From positions 9,243,993-9,307,992 of the forward strand of contig OZ025221.1 in assembly GCA_964019055.1 (NCBI GenBank): 64,000 nt of DNA. Direction: 5' to 3'. Every line of letters starts with the position of its first letter. Position 1 is the stretch's first letter. The notes beneath the pieces were generated by a model, which did not search any database, had not been told where the DNA came from, and saw only the letters and a program-made list of their open reading frames with translations. The position numbers were made by a program, and so were the translations under genes. This DNA is from Anthopleura xanthogrammica (taxonomy: Eukaryota; Cnidaria; Anthozoa; Actiniaria; Actiniidae). Below are positions 51,357 to 61,500 of the stretch, in pieces.

Positions 51357-54300
51357 AAACGGTGCAACAGAATGAACAATATTTCATAAGTGGTCTCTGG
51401 CTTAGTAGTGCGTTCCAAGAGGTCTAATCCTCTGTAGACCAAACAGGATCGTTTTATTCACTTCTCAAGGTATCATATAGCGGGTAGGGTATTATTCTCC
51501 ATGACAATCTCAAGAGCCTGTGGAATCATTGTTTACATAGAATTTCTTCGCGATCAGCTTTATTTAACGGGAGTAGAGCGCGAATAAATTGCTTGCACGC
51601 CTTGTCCGCCTATTGTCACATCTTGACTTCAGGGTCGTATCCCGAGTAACAGGATCTCGACATTGAAAGACATCAATCAGAGAATAACCCAGGATTCATG
51701 GAAATTCTCTACCAACTTCTACTAGCTTACTCACCAAAAAAAGTATTGAAGTTTTGTATGGTTTTGTTATTGACTTTGTGCTGTGTTAGTGCTGAATATT
51801 GCTCCTTCTAAGAATAATGAAATCACGTTTACGTGCTCAACACATTCCATTGCTTGCTTGACCGACAGCAGCACAGGAAACTACAGGCTCAAGTTTAATA
51901 GCTATAGTGACGTCAACGATACATTCGACCATTAAAAATGATAATCAATCATAAACTTGCCTACTTGGCTTTCTTGCAAGCACCTTATAAGTACCCAATC
52001 CGTTGGTATGACGCGTCTGGAGTATTCAGTACCTTCCACAAAAAAAGCTTGTCTTACAGTCACTCACTTTTTTGTTGAAAAAGGAGGGCGGAAATAAAAG
52101 CTTGATTGTGAACTTTTCTTCTCTCTAGTAACGAGATTTTTCGTCAGGGTCTCAGAAATCTCACGTCACACCGTCTCAGAAATCTGATAAATGTGACTGA
52201 GATGTACTCTGATAAGTCTAATTATTAGATACATGATTTTCTTTTTTCTTTATAATCCACTGATACCAATGCAACCTAATGAAGGGCGTGGTCATCTACC
52301 ACGAAAAGCTTAACTAACTTCCTTGCAGGGCATTTTCATAAGTAAGTCCAGTATAATTATTATATAACATTTGCGTTATAAAAATCAAATTTTGATTCGA
52401 GAAACTTCAGCTATTATGTCTCAACAGAACCGATCAAAAAGAAATTTCCTTCACCACTAAAGATGTCAAGAAGGAGGGATCATTCGTGGCGAAGAGGAGA
52501 GACACCACTTGACGCCAATCAAGTGCCTACTTGTTTGGTGAAAAGAAAAGAAGATAACGATGGTGATAAACTCTCTCCATGACATGACAAACCAACATGG
52601 TTCATCAGATTCCATAAGTGATTCCTTAACATTTATAATAAAAATATTACCATTTCGAGGTCAACAATCTTGTAGTATTATTCTCTTTTTATTTAAAACA
52701 AATCTGGTTTTTAAAAAATGCGTGATTAGAGATTTTGTATTTGACACACTTCAATGTAAGGCTTATTGACCAACGTGACGTGACCGGTGTGGTGTTATGT
52801 AAGAGGGTTTTCAAAAGGGACTGAGCCCTACTAGATTATTCTATGGATCGGTGGGTCTGCGCTTATCGTGTTCAAAACACGTGATGATACGCCGGTTATC
52901 GATATTATACTCCATGACATATTTATATTGTATATATACTAAAACAATTAGTTGCAGGCCTTATCAATGTTTACATATATCAGTTCTGCATCTCAGAGTT
53001 TCCTTTCTATTCTAGTCAGTCTTAAAATTATTAGGCAGAAAAAAATTTGCGCAATTTAATTGGTTTTATAGCTGCTTACAGTGCAATTACTGGGACAATC
53101 ACTATTGAAATGCATATTCAGTCCAAGTTCATGAACATCTTGGTCACATCTTTGAACGAAGTGGTACAGTTGACCACTGATAATGGCGGTTCCGATAGAA
53201 GGTCATGAGATTATCAGTTCTTCGTTGTTTATCAAGTACCACCCTTTCTAAATGAGCCATTAATCTTCATTTATTCTGCCTTCAAATCCGGCCAACAGCC
53301 AAATTCCTTCTCAGAACTTACTTGCTCCACAAAGACAAACTTTGATTCTAGAATAAATGTAGGTTCACGAGTCAAACTCTAAGGATGCATCAAGTGGGAC
53401 AATGAGGGTATCCTACGTGCCCGCAGGAAACCGCCCTATAAATAGAAAGAGAGCACACTGAAGAGCAAGTGTACGTGACTCAAGCTATTAGAATTGTCGA
53501 CTGTAAATATTGATCAAAAATGTAAGAGAACCTCGGAATCATTATATTTGTTCTCCCTAAATTATACTTGGAGATTCAGTACTAAAACAATAACTATTAT
53601 CTAATGCTTTCTTCATAATTTCTGGAAATCTGAACTCAGGTAGAAACGTAGTACCGTGACCTTGAGGGTACATTCTAACTATACTCTGCTTGGACAAGTT
53701 ATCCAGCGCTACACAGGATACCAGGAATCAATGTTCCGGCTATCAAGATCTCTCTGGGCTTTTACCACACCCATGGCCAATCTGCCTAATTTTTTTACTA
53801 GTTTATAGTGCGTGTGTAGCGACTCTAAATTTTTATTCTGCTTTTTTAAAAAACGTGATTTTGGGGTATGGATGACTTTGTTGATGACGTCAAACGACAA
53901 TTATTGTAAGTCTCTTTTGGATTAAGATCAGAGTGGTTTGAAAATCAATGTCACGGTAGCTTTGTGTCCAGAACCTTCTTAATAAAATAGCTACAAATGT
54001 ACCTAAAAGTGAAGAAACTTGGGGTTTCTTAAAATTGAAAAAATAAGCTGAAATCGAGTTTCTAAGGGGCTCGGATTTTGATCATAATGTTACCATTTTC
54101 TTCGCTTGGTTTCGAGCTTCAGAATAGTAGTAGGGACCTTAAGCAGCTCGAAATCTAGGACGGGGACGTGAGACCCGAGGTTTCAGAACTGTAATTTAAT
54201 GATAGAGGAAGATCTGGAAATAGGTGTTACTTCTTGATCTCAAGACGTGAACGACGTGCAATTGCTGAATATTGCATTCTGGCGAGAACGATATCGTCTT

Positions 54301-54823
54301 TTCTTGTTCAGATACTGACGTTCCCGTTCTAGATTTCGAGTTGCTTAAGTTCCCTAGTAGCAGTAGAATACTGCTGCAGAACAGCTAGACTGACTTAGCT
54401 TCATTTTTAACTGAAAGACACCTGCTGTTTTCATACTGATTTGATTATGTTGCATTGCATAATGTTAGTGGTTGATTGACGGCAATTAAGACTTACGTCT
54501 GATCACATTTAATAGCAGTATGGTCTGAAATCAAAGCTGTTGCCTTTGTTCTGAGGATAACACGTACCTTCAGTCATGCTTGTCAAGCCACTAGTAATAA
54601 ATAGCCCGTAGCGACAGCTTACCTAAACCCCTCACTATTGAAACGTTTACACAGTACCCAGCACGAAAAAGCTAATTTTGTGAATTTTCTCCAAACAAGT
54701 CTGAGATACGAAAGAAGAATAGCTAGAAACTCGTCCCGCACTGAAGTATTCTACTCATTTTATAGAAAGCTGTTTTTAGTGTTGACTGACTGGAAAACAT
54801 TTTGCCTGGAACTTGTTCGTACG
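51357..54823. other. Intergenic between divergent family members B and C
   Basis: Contains one perfect CRE (about 51910), a MITE at 54125-54366 and an inverted relic of the 47.8-kb repeat (52798-52817). Promoters of B and C must lie here. The open frame of C continues upstream of its first ATG to 54605 with a possible acceptor, so C may have a 5' coding exon in this interval. Confidence 0.45.
54125..54366. mobile_element. MITE with about 40-bp TIRs
   Basis: Left arm TAGTAGGGACCTTAAGCAGC, TCGAAATCTAGGACGGGGAC; right arm GTTCCCGTTCTAGATTTCGA, GTTGCTTAAGTTCCCTAGTA. The interior, about 150 bp, has no coding capacity. It sits upstream of family member C. Confidence 0.85.
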
Positions 54824-55789
54824 ATGGTCAACAACAGAAAAGTTCCTCAGGAATACAAAACTCTTAAGACAGAGTTGCACGAGTTGAATATGAATTACAT
54901 GAAAAAGAAGAAGGAGAAAGAAGATTCAACTAGCAAAAATGATAGCGAAGAACAATCGCAAGAACATTTGGTTCCATCAAACGAGAAAGTTTTTGGCAGA
55001 AAGAAGTTGAATACTACAGATGATGATTTGGACTCGCGATCTTTTCGAGCGCGGTCTTCGACATGTGAAGATGTGGGAACCATGCTAAAGAATGATCAAC
55101 TATGTTTACGTCCAAAGGAACAAAGGTCAAGAACTCTTGATATGAAGCAATTACAAGGGCTAAAACACTGTGAAGGTCCTTTGCAACATCAACACAGCCC
55201 AATGAACCCTCCTCTGGCGTTTAGGAAATTTGGGAGGCATTTATTTGAAAAGAGGCCAAGTCTGCCAAGTTCCTTGCCACGTTCAGTAACGAATTCACCT
55301 TGTTTTGCAAGAAGAAATTCTGATTTTATCTCGAGCAAGCAAGCTGGACTCGGTGCCGAAGATATCCGAAGCCTTTTCGGAAGTTTATCGGAGTTAGAAA
55401 AAGCAAAACCAAGACCAAAACCATACGAAGAGAAGCCATTTTATTTGTGTCCAAAAAATGGATCATTCAGACGAAACTACTGGAAATCAGAAAGTGTGGC
55501 GTTAGAGAAACGAATAGTAGAGGCCCAGAGAAAAAGAGTGTCTCGGGTGGAAGAGGAAAAAGTTCAAGAAGAGAGGCCCCTAGCTGAAATCTTACCACGT
55601 CTTGGGTTATCGAGTATTTATGCACAAGAAAGCAGCAAAGCAAAGCGAAAGGAGGTTGAGAAAGAGACTAAAAGGAAAACAAGAGGAGGAAAGAAAAATG
55701 GATCCAACGAAAGATTGTCTGTAGATGTTTCACTTCTTACGAAGGACCTCAGTGACTGTAGATATTTAAGGATACCAAAAAACTTGTAG
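54824..55789 (+). CDS. EILP/CRYLR family member C, unrecognised protein (321 aa or more)
   Basis: I do not recognise this protein. ATG 54824 is the first Met in the frame and is a minimal start. The frame is open back to 54605 and that part looks like the charged N-terminal region of member B (LRYERRIARNSSRTE), with an acceptor-like TTTACACAG near 54654. The true N-terminus therefore probably lies on an upstream exon. Counting from 54824: a Lys/Glu-rich helix to about 45, disordered Ser-rich sequence, SLFGSLSEL with KPRPKPYEEKPFYL at 183-208, RPLAEILPRLGLSSIY at 251-266, then a Lys-rich stretch and SDCRYLRIPKNL at the end (CRYLR 312-316). No membrane segment. Related to members A and B. Convergent with CLN3. 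Function unknown. Confidence 0.8.
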   Translation: MVNNRKVPQEYKTLKTELHELNMNYMKKKKEKEDSTSKNDSEEQSQEHLVPSNEKVFGRKKLNTTDDDLDSRSFRARSSTCEDVGTMLKNDQLCLRPKEQRSRTLDMKQLQGLKHCEGPLQHQHSPMNPPLAFRKFGRHLFEKRPSLPSSLPRSVTNSPCFARRNSDFISSKQAGLGAEDIRSLFGSLSELEKAKPRPKPYEEKPFYLCPKNGSFRRNYWKSESVALEKRIVEAQRKRVSRVEEEKVQEERPLAEILPRLGLSSIYAQESSKAKRKEVEKETKRKTRGGKKNGSNERLSVDVSLLTKDLSDCRYLRIPKNL

Positions 55790-56046
55790 TAAATGCATGA
55801 GTATGCTGTTTTTTTCTTTTGCTTGATCAATGATATTGTTCTCTAAGTTGAAAATGATTATCCAAGGCTAGGCTAGATGAGCTCATAAGCCGGTCACATG
55901 CAGTAACGTAACTGAATCACGTGACATGAGTCACGAAACGCATATCATTTAAATATTTAACATTGATTTTTAGTTATTTTCTTTCCATTTTCATTGATGG
56001 AAATTCTATTATATATTTTGTATTAAGTATGAAAATTACTCAGAGG
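55790..56046. other. 3' flank of family member C
   Basis: Probably 3'UTR. TCACGTGACATGAGTCACG near 55918 is the only motif noticed. Confidence 0.35.
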
Positions 56047-56120
<74 letters not shown>

Positions 56121-56163
56121 CATCACCACCATCATCATCATCATCATCCTCCTCCTCATCATC

Positions 56164-56215
<52 letters not shown>

Positions 56216-56262
56216 CCACCACCATCATCACCACCATCATCATCATCATCATCGTCATCCGG
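56047..56262. repeat. (ATC)n microsatellite
   Basis: About 215 bp of CAT with CAC and CCT variants. Long Ile, Asp and Met frames on either strand come from the repeat. Confidence 0.97.
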
Positions 56263-56429
56263 TACGATTATAAAAATCGATCGCATTAAAAATTATGATA
56301 AAAGATAACAGTGATAGTGATAACGAGAATGCTATATTTTCAATATTCAAGATTGCAAATAAACAATAATTACAATTACGGAGTGATCAACGGATACGGC
56401 AAATAACTGGAATACATTTGGAAATGAAA

Positions 56430-57010
56430 TAGTTCAATGTTACTACATGTCGCAACGTGTACATGCTGTAGGGCAGGCAGTATCGTATGTTTTCCATTCA
56501 CGGAAAACCAGAAAACCGTTCTACTGGAAGAAAATGGGAAGCTATTTCAATGTTACTACATGTCGCAACGTGTACATGCTGTAGGGCAGTATCGTATGTT
56601 TTCCATTCACGGAAAACCAGAAAACCGTTCTACTGGAAGAAAATGGGAAGCTATTTCAATGTTACTACATGTCGCAACGTGTACATGCTGTAGGGCAGTA
56701 TCGTATGTTTTCCATTCACGGAAAACCAGAAAACCGTTCTACTGGAAGAAAATGGGAAGCTATTTCAATGTTACTACATGTCGCAACGTGTACATGCTGT
56801 AGGGCAGTATCGTATGTTTTCCATTCACGGAAAACCAGAAAACCGTTCTACTGGAAGAAAATGGGAAGCTATTTCAATGTTACTACATGTCGCAACGTGT
56901 ACATGCTGTAGGGCAGTATCGTATGTTTTCCATTCACGGAAAACCAGAAAACCGTTCTACTGGAAGAAAATGGGAAGCTATTTCAATGCTACGACATGTC
57001 GTACCGTGCA
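56430..57010. repeat. 109-bp satellite, five copies plus a partial
   Basis: The unit contains TTACTACATGTCGCAACGTG, TACATGCTGTAGGGCAGTAT, CGTATGTTTTCCATTCACGG, AAAACCAGAAAACCGTTCTA and CTGGAAGAAAATGGGAAGCT. Successive units are almost identical at a period of 109 bp; the first has a 4-bp GGCA duplication and the last is diverged (ACGACATGTCGTACCGTG). The period is not a multiple of three, so its open frames shift between units. A diverged relic is at 7.03-7.16 kb. Confidence 0.95.
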
Positions 57011-57021
57011 CGTGCTGTAAA

Positions 57022-57283
57022 GGCCCTGTTGTACTGTTGCAATTTTTCCAGCGACTTGTCTCGCAATTCTCTTTGTTGCGCGTAGCGTTGCACGAAGTAA
57101 AATTCATCAGTTCTATTTTTTCGCAACGGAATGCAGCAACGCCATTGCACAGTGTATCACCCCTAACTGCAAGTTGCTGAGATCGCGTTGCAGTGTAGCA
57201 CCTCAACTCGGCAACCTGCAACACTACATTTTCAAGCATCGAGAGACAAGTTGCTGAGAAAATTGCACAGTGTAACAGGACCT
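57022..57283. mobile_element. MITE with about 40-bp TIRs, GTTGC-rich
   Basis: The left end GGCCCTGTTGTACTGTTGCA, ATTTTTCCAGCGACTTGTCTC inversely matches the right end GAGACAAGTTGCTGAGAAAA, TTGCACAGTGTAACAGGACC. The interior has GTTGC/GCAAC words shared with the element at 10481-10757. It directly follows the 109-bp satellite. Confidence 0.82.
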
Positions 57284-57373
57284 ACTAACCACTTTAATCA
57301 GTCTAATACTCGGTTGCTGAACATCTCTTAATTCTAACCATGTGTTGCGCAATCATTATGCTGCGTTTTTATT

Positions 57374-60139
57374 CTATGTTAAACATGATGAAGAAGAATT
57401 CCATTGTCCATGTGTCAGGCGCGTGAAGCAATATCTACCCAGATGGAGGTCAGTGCGGCAGTGATCTTGCAGTCGGGATTCAACCAAGAGACCCATTAAA
57501 CCGGCCGTAACGATGCCACCTTGCAACGCTGCAGTCAAAAAAGCGCGGGAAAATTCTTTATAGCGCGCGTGGTTATCCATTCCCGCCACTGCAAAGGTGT
57601 TAAGGTAGAGCGCTCCTTCTGCCATTCCCGTGATGGCGACTAATACTGCGACGAACCAGAAATTCGGCAGAAATCGATACCAGCTTGCGCAGACTAATAA
57701 TATCATGTTACCAGCAATTATCGTTGTTAGAATCCAGGTATGCTTCGTTACAACAGTACAGGATGGCTTGAACGATAGTATAACAAGTCCATATGATCGG
57801 CCAATAACTTCTCCCAGCCAGAATGACAATGTGTAATACTGGAAATGATCCCGGGGATCAAATGGTGAATTCTCAAAAGCGATGGTGGAGACGATAGCTT
57901 GCATTGTGAGGTAGTCGGAAAAAAGTCCAATAAATAAAGGTACAGCCAAAAACAGGTTATCTCTAGCTGCTAGAAACTTTTCCTTCCAGGTGAGATGAAC
58001 ATGTAGGTCTTGAGTATGCGACTCTTCTCCAATGCGTGTAAACTGCACGTTATTTCCTCGTGCAGTTGCCACACCTCGTCCAGTCGAGTGTTTTCTTGAT
58101 ATTACCCAGGATATTACAGGGATGAGTGGTAGGACCACTAACAAGGTCAACATGGTAGTTTTAGGATTGACGCATAGTAAAGTCGTCATACCTGAACAAA
58201 CAAAGATAATATATCACCATCATTATATATATATATTTACATTCACTCTGTATCTGAACTTCATTACTCACGATGGCTGCAGGATTACAGCCGAAATATG
58301 TCTAAACTAAAAGTTGTTTTACTATTTCTGAAAGTCTAAATATAAATTTATCGATATTTCCCCCTCACTTATGCTTCATACCCCTACGCAGCTCAACTGA
58401 TTACAGTGAGGACACTCGAACCGTGAACACTTTGAGGTTTTTTCATACTTTTTTTCTCCTTTATCCCTTGTGTGAATCGATTGGAAATATGATTTATTTT
58501 GAACAATAAGATTATTTGAGTTCAGTGCTTCATTTTCAGAAGGTTTGAAGCAGTAGAAAGTTCATGAAATAAAAATATAAAAATATCAAGTGTTCATGGT
58601 TCGAGTGTCCTCACTGTAATTAATTAGTTCATCATGTTTTACCCCTCTTTTTCACACGTATAATTTATGATTAAAGAGTATTGGAAGAAATTTCCATTGT
58701 TAAATACGCAAATCCTTTCCATTATCATTATTCCCTAAGGGAGTTGCTTGCACCAATACACATTCCCTGAAGATGCATGGTTAATTAACCGAAAAAGTTT
58801 AGATAAATAATGTCTTGTGTTTTGCCAGTCTAATATCATTATATCTACAATATGGAGAAACTGAAATAATCACCAAATTATGATTGTTTGTCTATAGGTT
58901 TTGTACATTCTACAGCAAAATAAAATGTGCTACCTAGAAGAGTTCACCCTCTCCCCCAAAGCAATGTTCTTTCGCATGCATTTTAATTAGTAAGTAGCCC
59001 CTTCATAAACTAGAAAACTCCATAGTGCAACATTACTAAAGGGTAAACACTTTTTTTTTTTGCAGAAGATCGTAGGTTTTTACTGCCATATATAGTACAT
59101 GATAGTATATATATGACTAAAGCCTGTTCAAAAATATCGAATTTAGAGGACTATATTATATATATATGTCACGGTTCAAACGTTTGTCTCATTTTTATTC
59201 AAACTTCTGGTATTCAAAATATGACTGTTTGATTCTGCATCTATCAAAATGAACTATTTATTTAGAAGTATTTAGTAAGCTGCAGGGGGGGGGGGGGGAT
59301 ATCTCCACAGATTACTCGGCAATATGTCGTAGAGTTGTTTTCACTGCTTAATTAAGTACTAGTATGTCAAATGTCAATGATCAGTAATCACACCTCCCCA
59401 CACACACTCTAAACACCCTGCAGTCCACTTCTATGCACTCTAAAACTTGATTTTCCTAGATTCTCTCAAAACTAGTAAAAAGTTCTTATTTTTGTCTCCA
59501 GATAAGAGATTATACTCTAAGAAACTTATGACCTCTTATCTGGGGACCTTAAAATAAGAACTTTTTACTAGTTGTGAGAGAATCAGTGTACTAAACAGAA
59601 TAAAGGCAGGAAAAAGATTATTATAAATCATTCAGTCTATAATTACCTGAGATATAACTTGTGCCAATGATAGATCCAATACCAGTCCCACATGTGAAAG
59701 AATGTACTGTTAACTCTTGATGTAAGGACGTTGCAGATAGAAAACCAATCTCAGCAGTACCCATTCCTAAAGAAGCTACAACGACTCCCACAAGTCGTAG
59801 ACCAGGTGTGGGTATAAGCGATATAAGTAGCAGTCCGGCACTAAAAAGAACAGACGAGGCGATAGCTTTATTCATCAGGGACAGCTTATCGATATAGTAA
59901 GGAAGGAGTAGAGTCATGGCGAAATATGGAGTGTTGAAACACAGGATTATTGATGTTGTAGGAATACCAGTCGAAGCGAGGATGTCTTGAGCTGAGATGA
60001 GTACTGAAGAGTAAATAATGTACGTAAGGACTGCAATACATAGAAACCCGATGATATCAGTCTTATCTTGCTTTAAAGGTTCTTCTTCTTCTTCTTCTCC
60101 TTCCTCTGCTGTTTCTTCGAGCGCTCTTTTGCTATTCAT
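57374..60139 (-). CDS. CLN3 (battenin) orthologue (436 aa, two exons)
   Basis: Exon 1 is 60139-59647 (493 nt) and exon 2 is 58191-57374 (818 nt). Donor CTCAG|GTAATT and acceptor TTTGTTCAG|GT join a split Gly codon (TSYIS-G-MTTLL), giving 436 residues; human CLN3 has 438. An acidic N-terminus (EEGEEEEEEPLKQD) resembles the cytosolic head of CLN3. Then come transmembrane helices with SAQDILASTGIP, VVASLGMGTAEIGFLSATSL and TCGTGIGSIIGTSYIS. In exon 2 are FSDYLTMQAIVSTIAF, EGALYLNTFAVAG and YKEFSRAFLTAALQGGI, all collinear with CLN3. The protein is a lysosomal MFS-type membrane protein, linked in humans to Batten disease and glycerophosphodiester clearance. Start is the first Met of the frame. 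Convergent with family member C. Confidence 0.93.
58400..58620. mobile_element. MITE in the CLN3 intron
   Basis: ATTACAGTGAGGACACTCGA, ACCGTGAACACTT (58400-58434) is the near-exact inverse of AAGTGTTCATGGTTCGAGTG, TCCTCACTGTAAT (58588-58620). The interior is AT-rich. A related single end is at 31553-31600. Confidence 0.88.
59280..59300. repeat. Poly-G run
   Basis: AGGGGGGGGGGGGGG simple tract in the CLN3 intron. Confidence 0.95.
59459..59584. mobile_element. Foldback with about 52-bp arms in the CLN3 intron
   Basis: GATTCTCTCAAAACTAGTAA, AAAGTTCTTATTTTTGTCTC, CAGATAAGAG pairs with CTCTTATCTGGGGACCTTAA, AATAAGAACTTTTTACTAGT, TGTGAGAGAATC. The loop is about 22 bp. It is very well preserved and may be a young insertion. 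Confidence 0.9.
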
Positions 60140-61030
60140 CTTGGCGCTCAATATAAGTTTCCCCTTTATCAGTTCAAGACACGCTAGATCGTGCTCACTT
60201 CGTACTGACTTCGTCTGACTTCGTCTGACTTCGTACTGACTTCGTGCTTTAGAGCTAAGTAGGTTGCTAGGATATGGACCAAGGGAAATATATGCAAGAT
60301 ATAGCAAGGTGAAATTCTTAATGATATTGAAGTAACTCCGAATCTCTTTCAGTAAACATGTTGTATGAATATTCAAAGCAGAGAAGTGCCTAATCCTTAA
60401 TTGTTTATGGATGAAAGCGTCCTTTCCGCTCTATGACCATGGGCTGAGAGTTATGAATATATTAATACATAATATAGAAATCTATATAAATATGGAATGT
60501 AAAAATTGCAAACAAAAAAAAAATTTAAGGTGATTTTCAGGAGTACTGATTGAACATGCAAAACCGCAAGTATAGAATTGTTTTGACGGACGGTGAAGGT
60601 TGAACTAGACATCCGCGCAATCTCATCTTTTGATAGCTAACTGAGTATCAATAATTGGTATTAACTCTTTTATATTCTATAAATCTCTGTATACTAACCA
60701 TGCATAAATAATTGAATTGAAATTGGGTATTACCTGGTTCCAAAGAGTGGCTCTTTTCAACTGGAATTCAAATGTCGAAAATGCACTGTACTGCAAATGA
60801 CAGTTTGACAGTTTTTGACTAAACTTTTCATTCTTGTATTTTAGAGCATTGTTATTCACTGCTGAAGCAGAGACTATAGGGGATTTAGGTACTGACAATG
60901 AGAAAAGCAATTATTAATAATATCGGCACCAGTTGGTTTCTTCAAAATCTATGCCGATTCGAACTAAATTAATCTAAGCATGACCTACTGTTAACTTTCA
61001 TCAAAACCTTGATGCAAAATTGTTCCGATA
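60140..61030. other. CLN3 5' flank with a possible extra exon
   Basis: Upstream of the CLN3 ATG is a short tandem of CTTCGTCTGA/CTTCGTACTGA (60195-60245). At 60734-60891 (minus strand) an acceptor CATTGTCAG and a donor AACCAG|GTAATA bracket an open 158-nt segment. It could be an exon upstream of CLN3 or of another gene; it has no recognisable homology. Confidence 0.25.
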
Positions 61031-61037
61031 TTTGTTA

Positions 61038-61162
61038 CTATAGTCCCCTTGCAGCACGTCGGAATGCAGCTCAATTTAGAAGACAAAACAATAGGTTTCC
61101 AATTCTCAGGAGATTGAAATTCTTTTGTTTTGTCCTCCACGTGACGTGAAAGGGGTCTATAG
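61038..61162. mobile_element. MITE, CTATAGTCCCCTTGCAGCAC family
   Basis: CTATAGTCCCCTTGCAGCAC at the left and ACGTGACGTGAAAGGGGTCT-ATAG at the right are imperfect inverses, 125 bp in total. It contains TTCTCAGGAGATTGAAATTC, shared with the relic at 14.79 kb. Confidence 0.75.
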
Positions 61163-61196
61163 CTTGAAATGGGCTCAACTTTGTCTAGTCTAATGC

Positions 61197-61203
61197 AATG
61201 ATG

Positions 61204-61235
<32 letters not shown>

Positions 61236-61355
61236 GGTTGTGATAATGATGATGATGATTATGATGATGATGGTGGTGATGATGATGATGATGGTGGTGA
61301 TGATGATGATGATGGTGGTGATGATGATGATGATGATGATGATGGTGGTGATGAT

Positions 61356-61387
<32 letters not shown>

Positions 61388-61500
61388 CGACCGGCGACGA
61401 TGATGATGATGATGAACAAGAAGATGATGATGACGAACCAGAAGAAGAAGATGATGATGATGAACAAGAAGATGATGGTGGTGATGATGATGATAATCGT
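61197..61500. repeat. (GAT)n compound microsatellite
   Basis: ATG/GTG repeats to about 61350, then GAC/GAT and GAA variants to 61500. All long Met, His, Ser or Asp frames here are repeat artefacts. Confidence 0.96.

Noticed and set aside
56437..57180. Overlapping Cys-rich repeat frames resembling small toxin-like peptides
   Set aside because: All come from the 109-bp satellite, the frame changes every unit, and there is no signal peptide or conserved Cys pattern independent of the repeat.
57374..58189. Two separate half-transporters at 57.4 and 59.6 kb
   Set aside because: The donor at 59646 and acceptor at 58192 fuse them in frame into one CLN3 of expected length.
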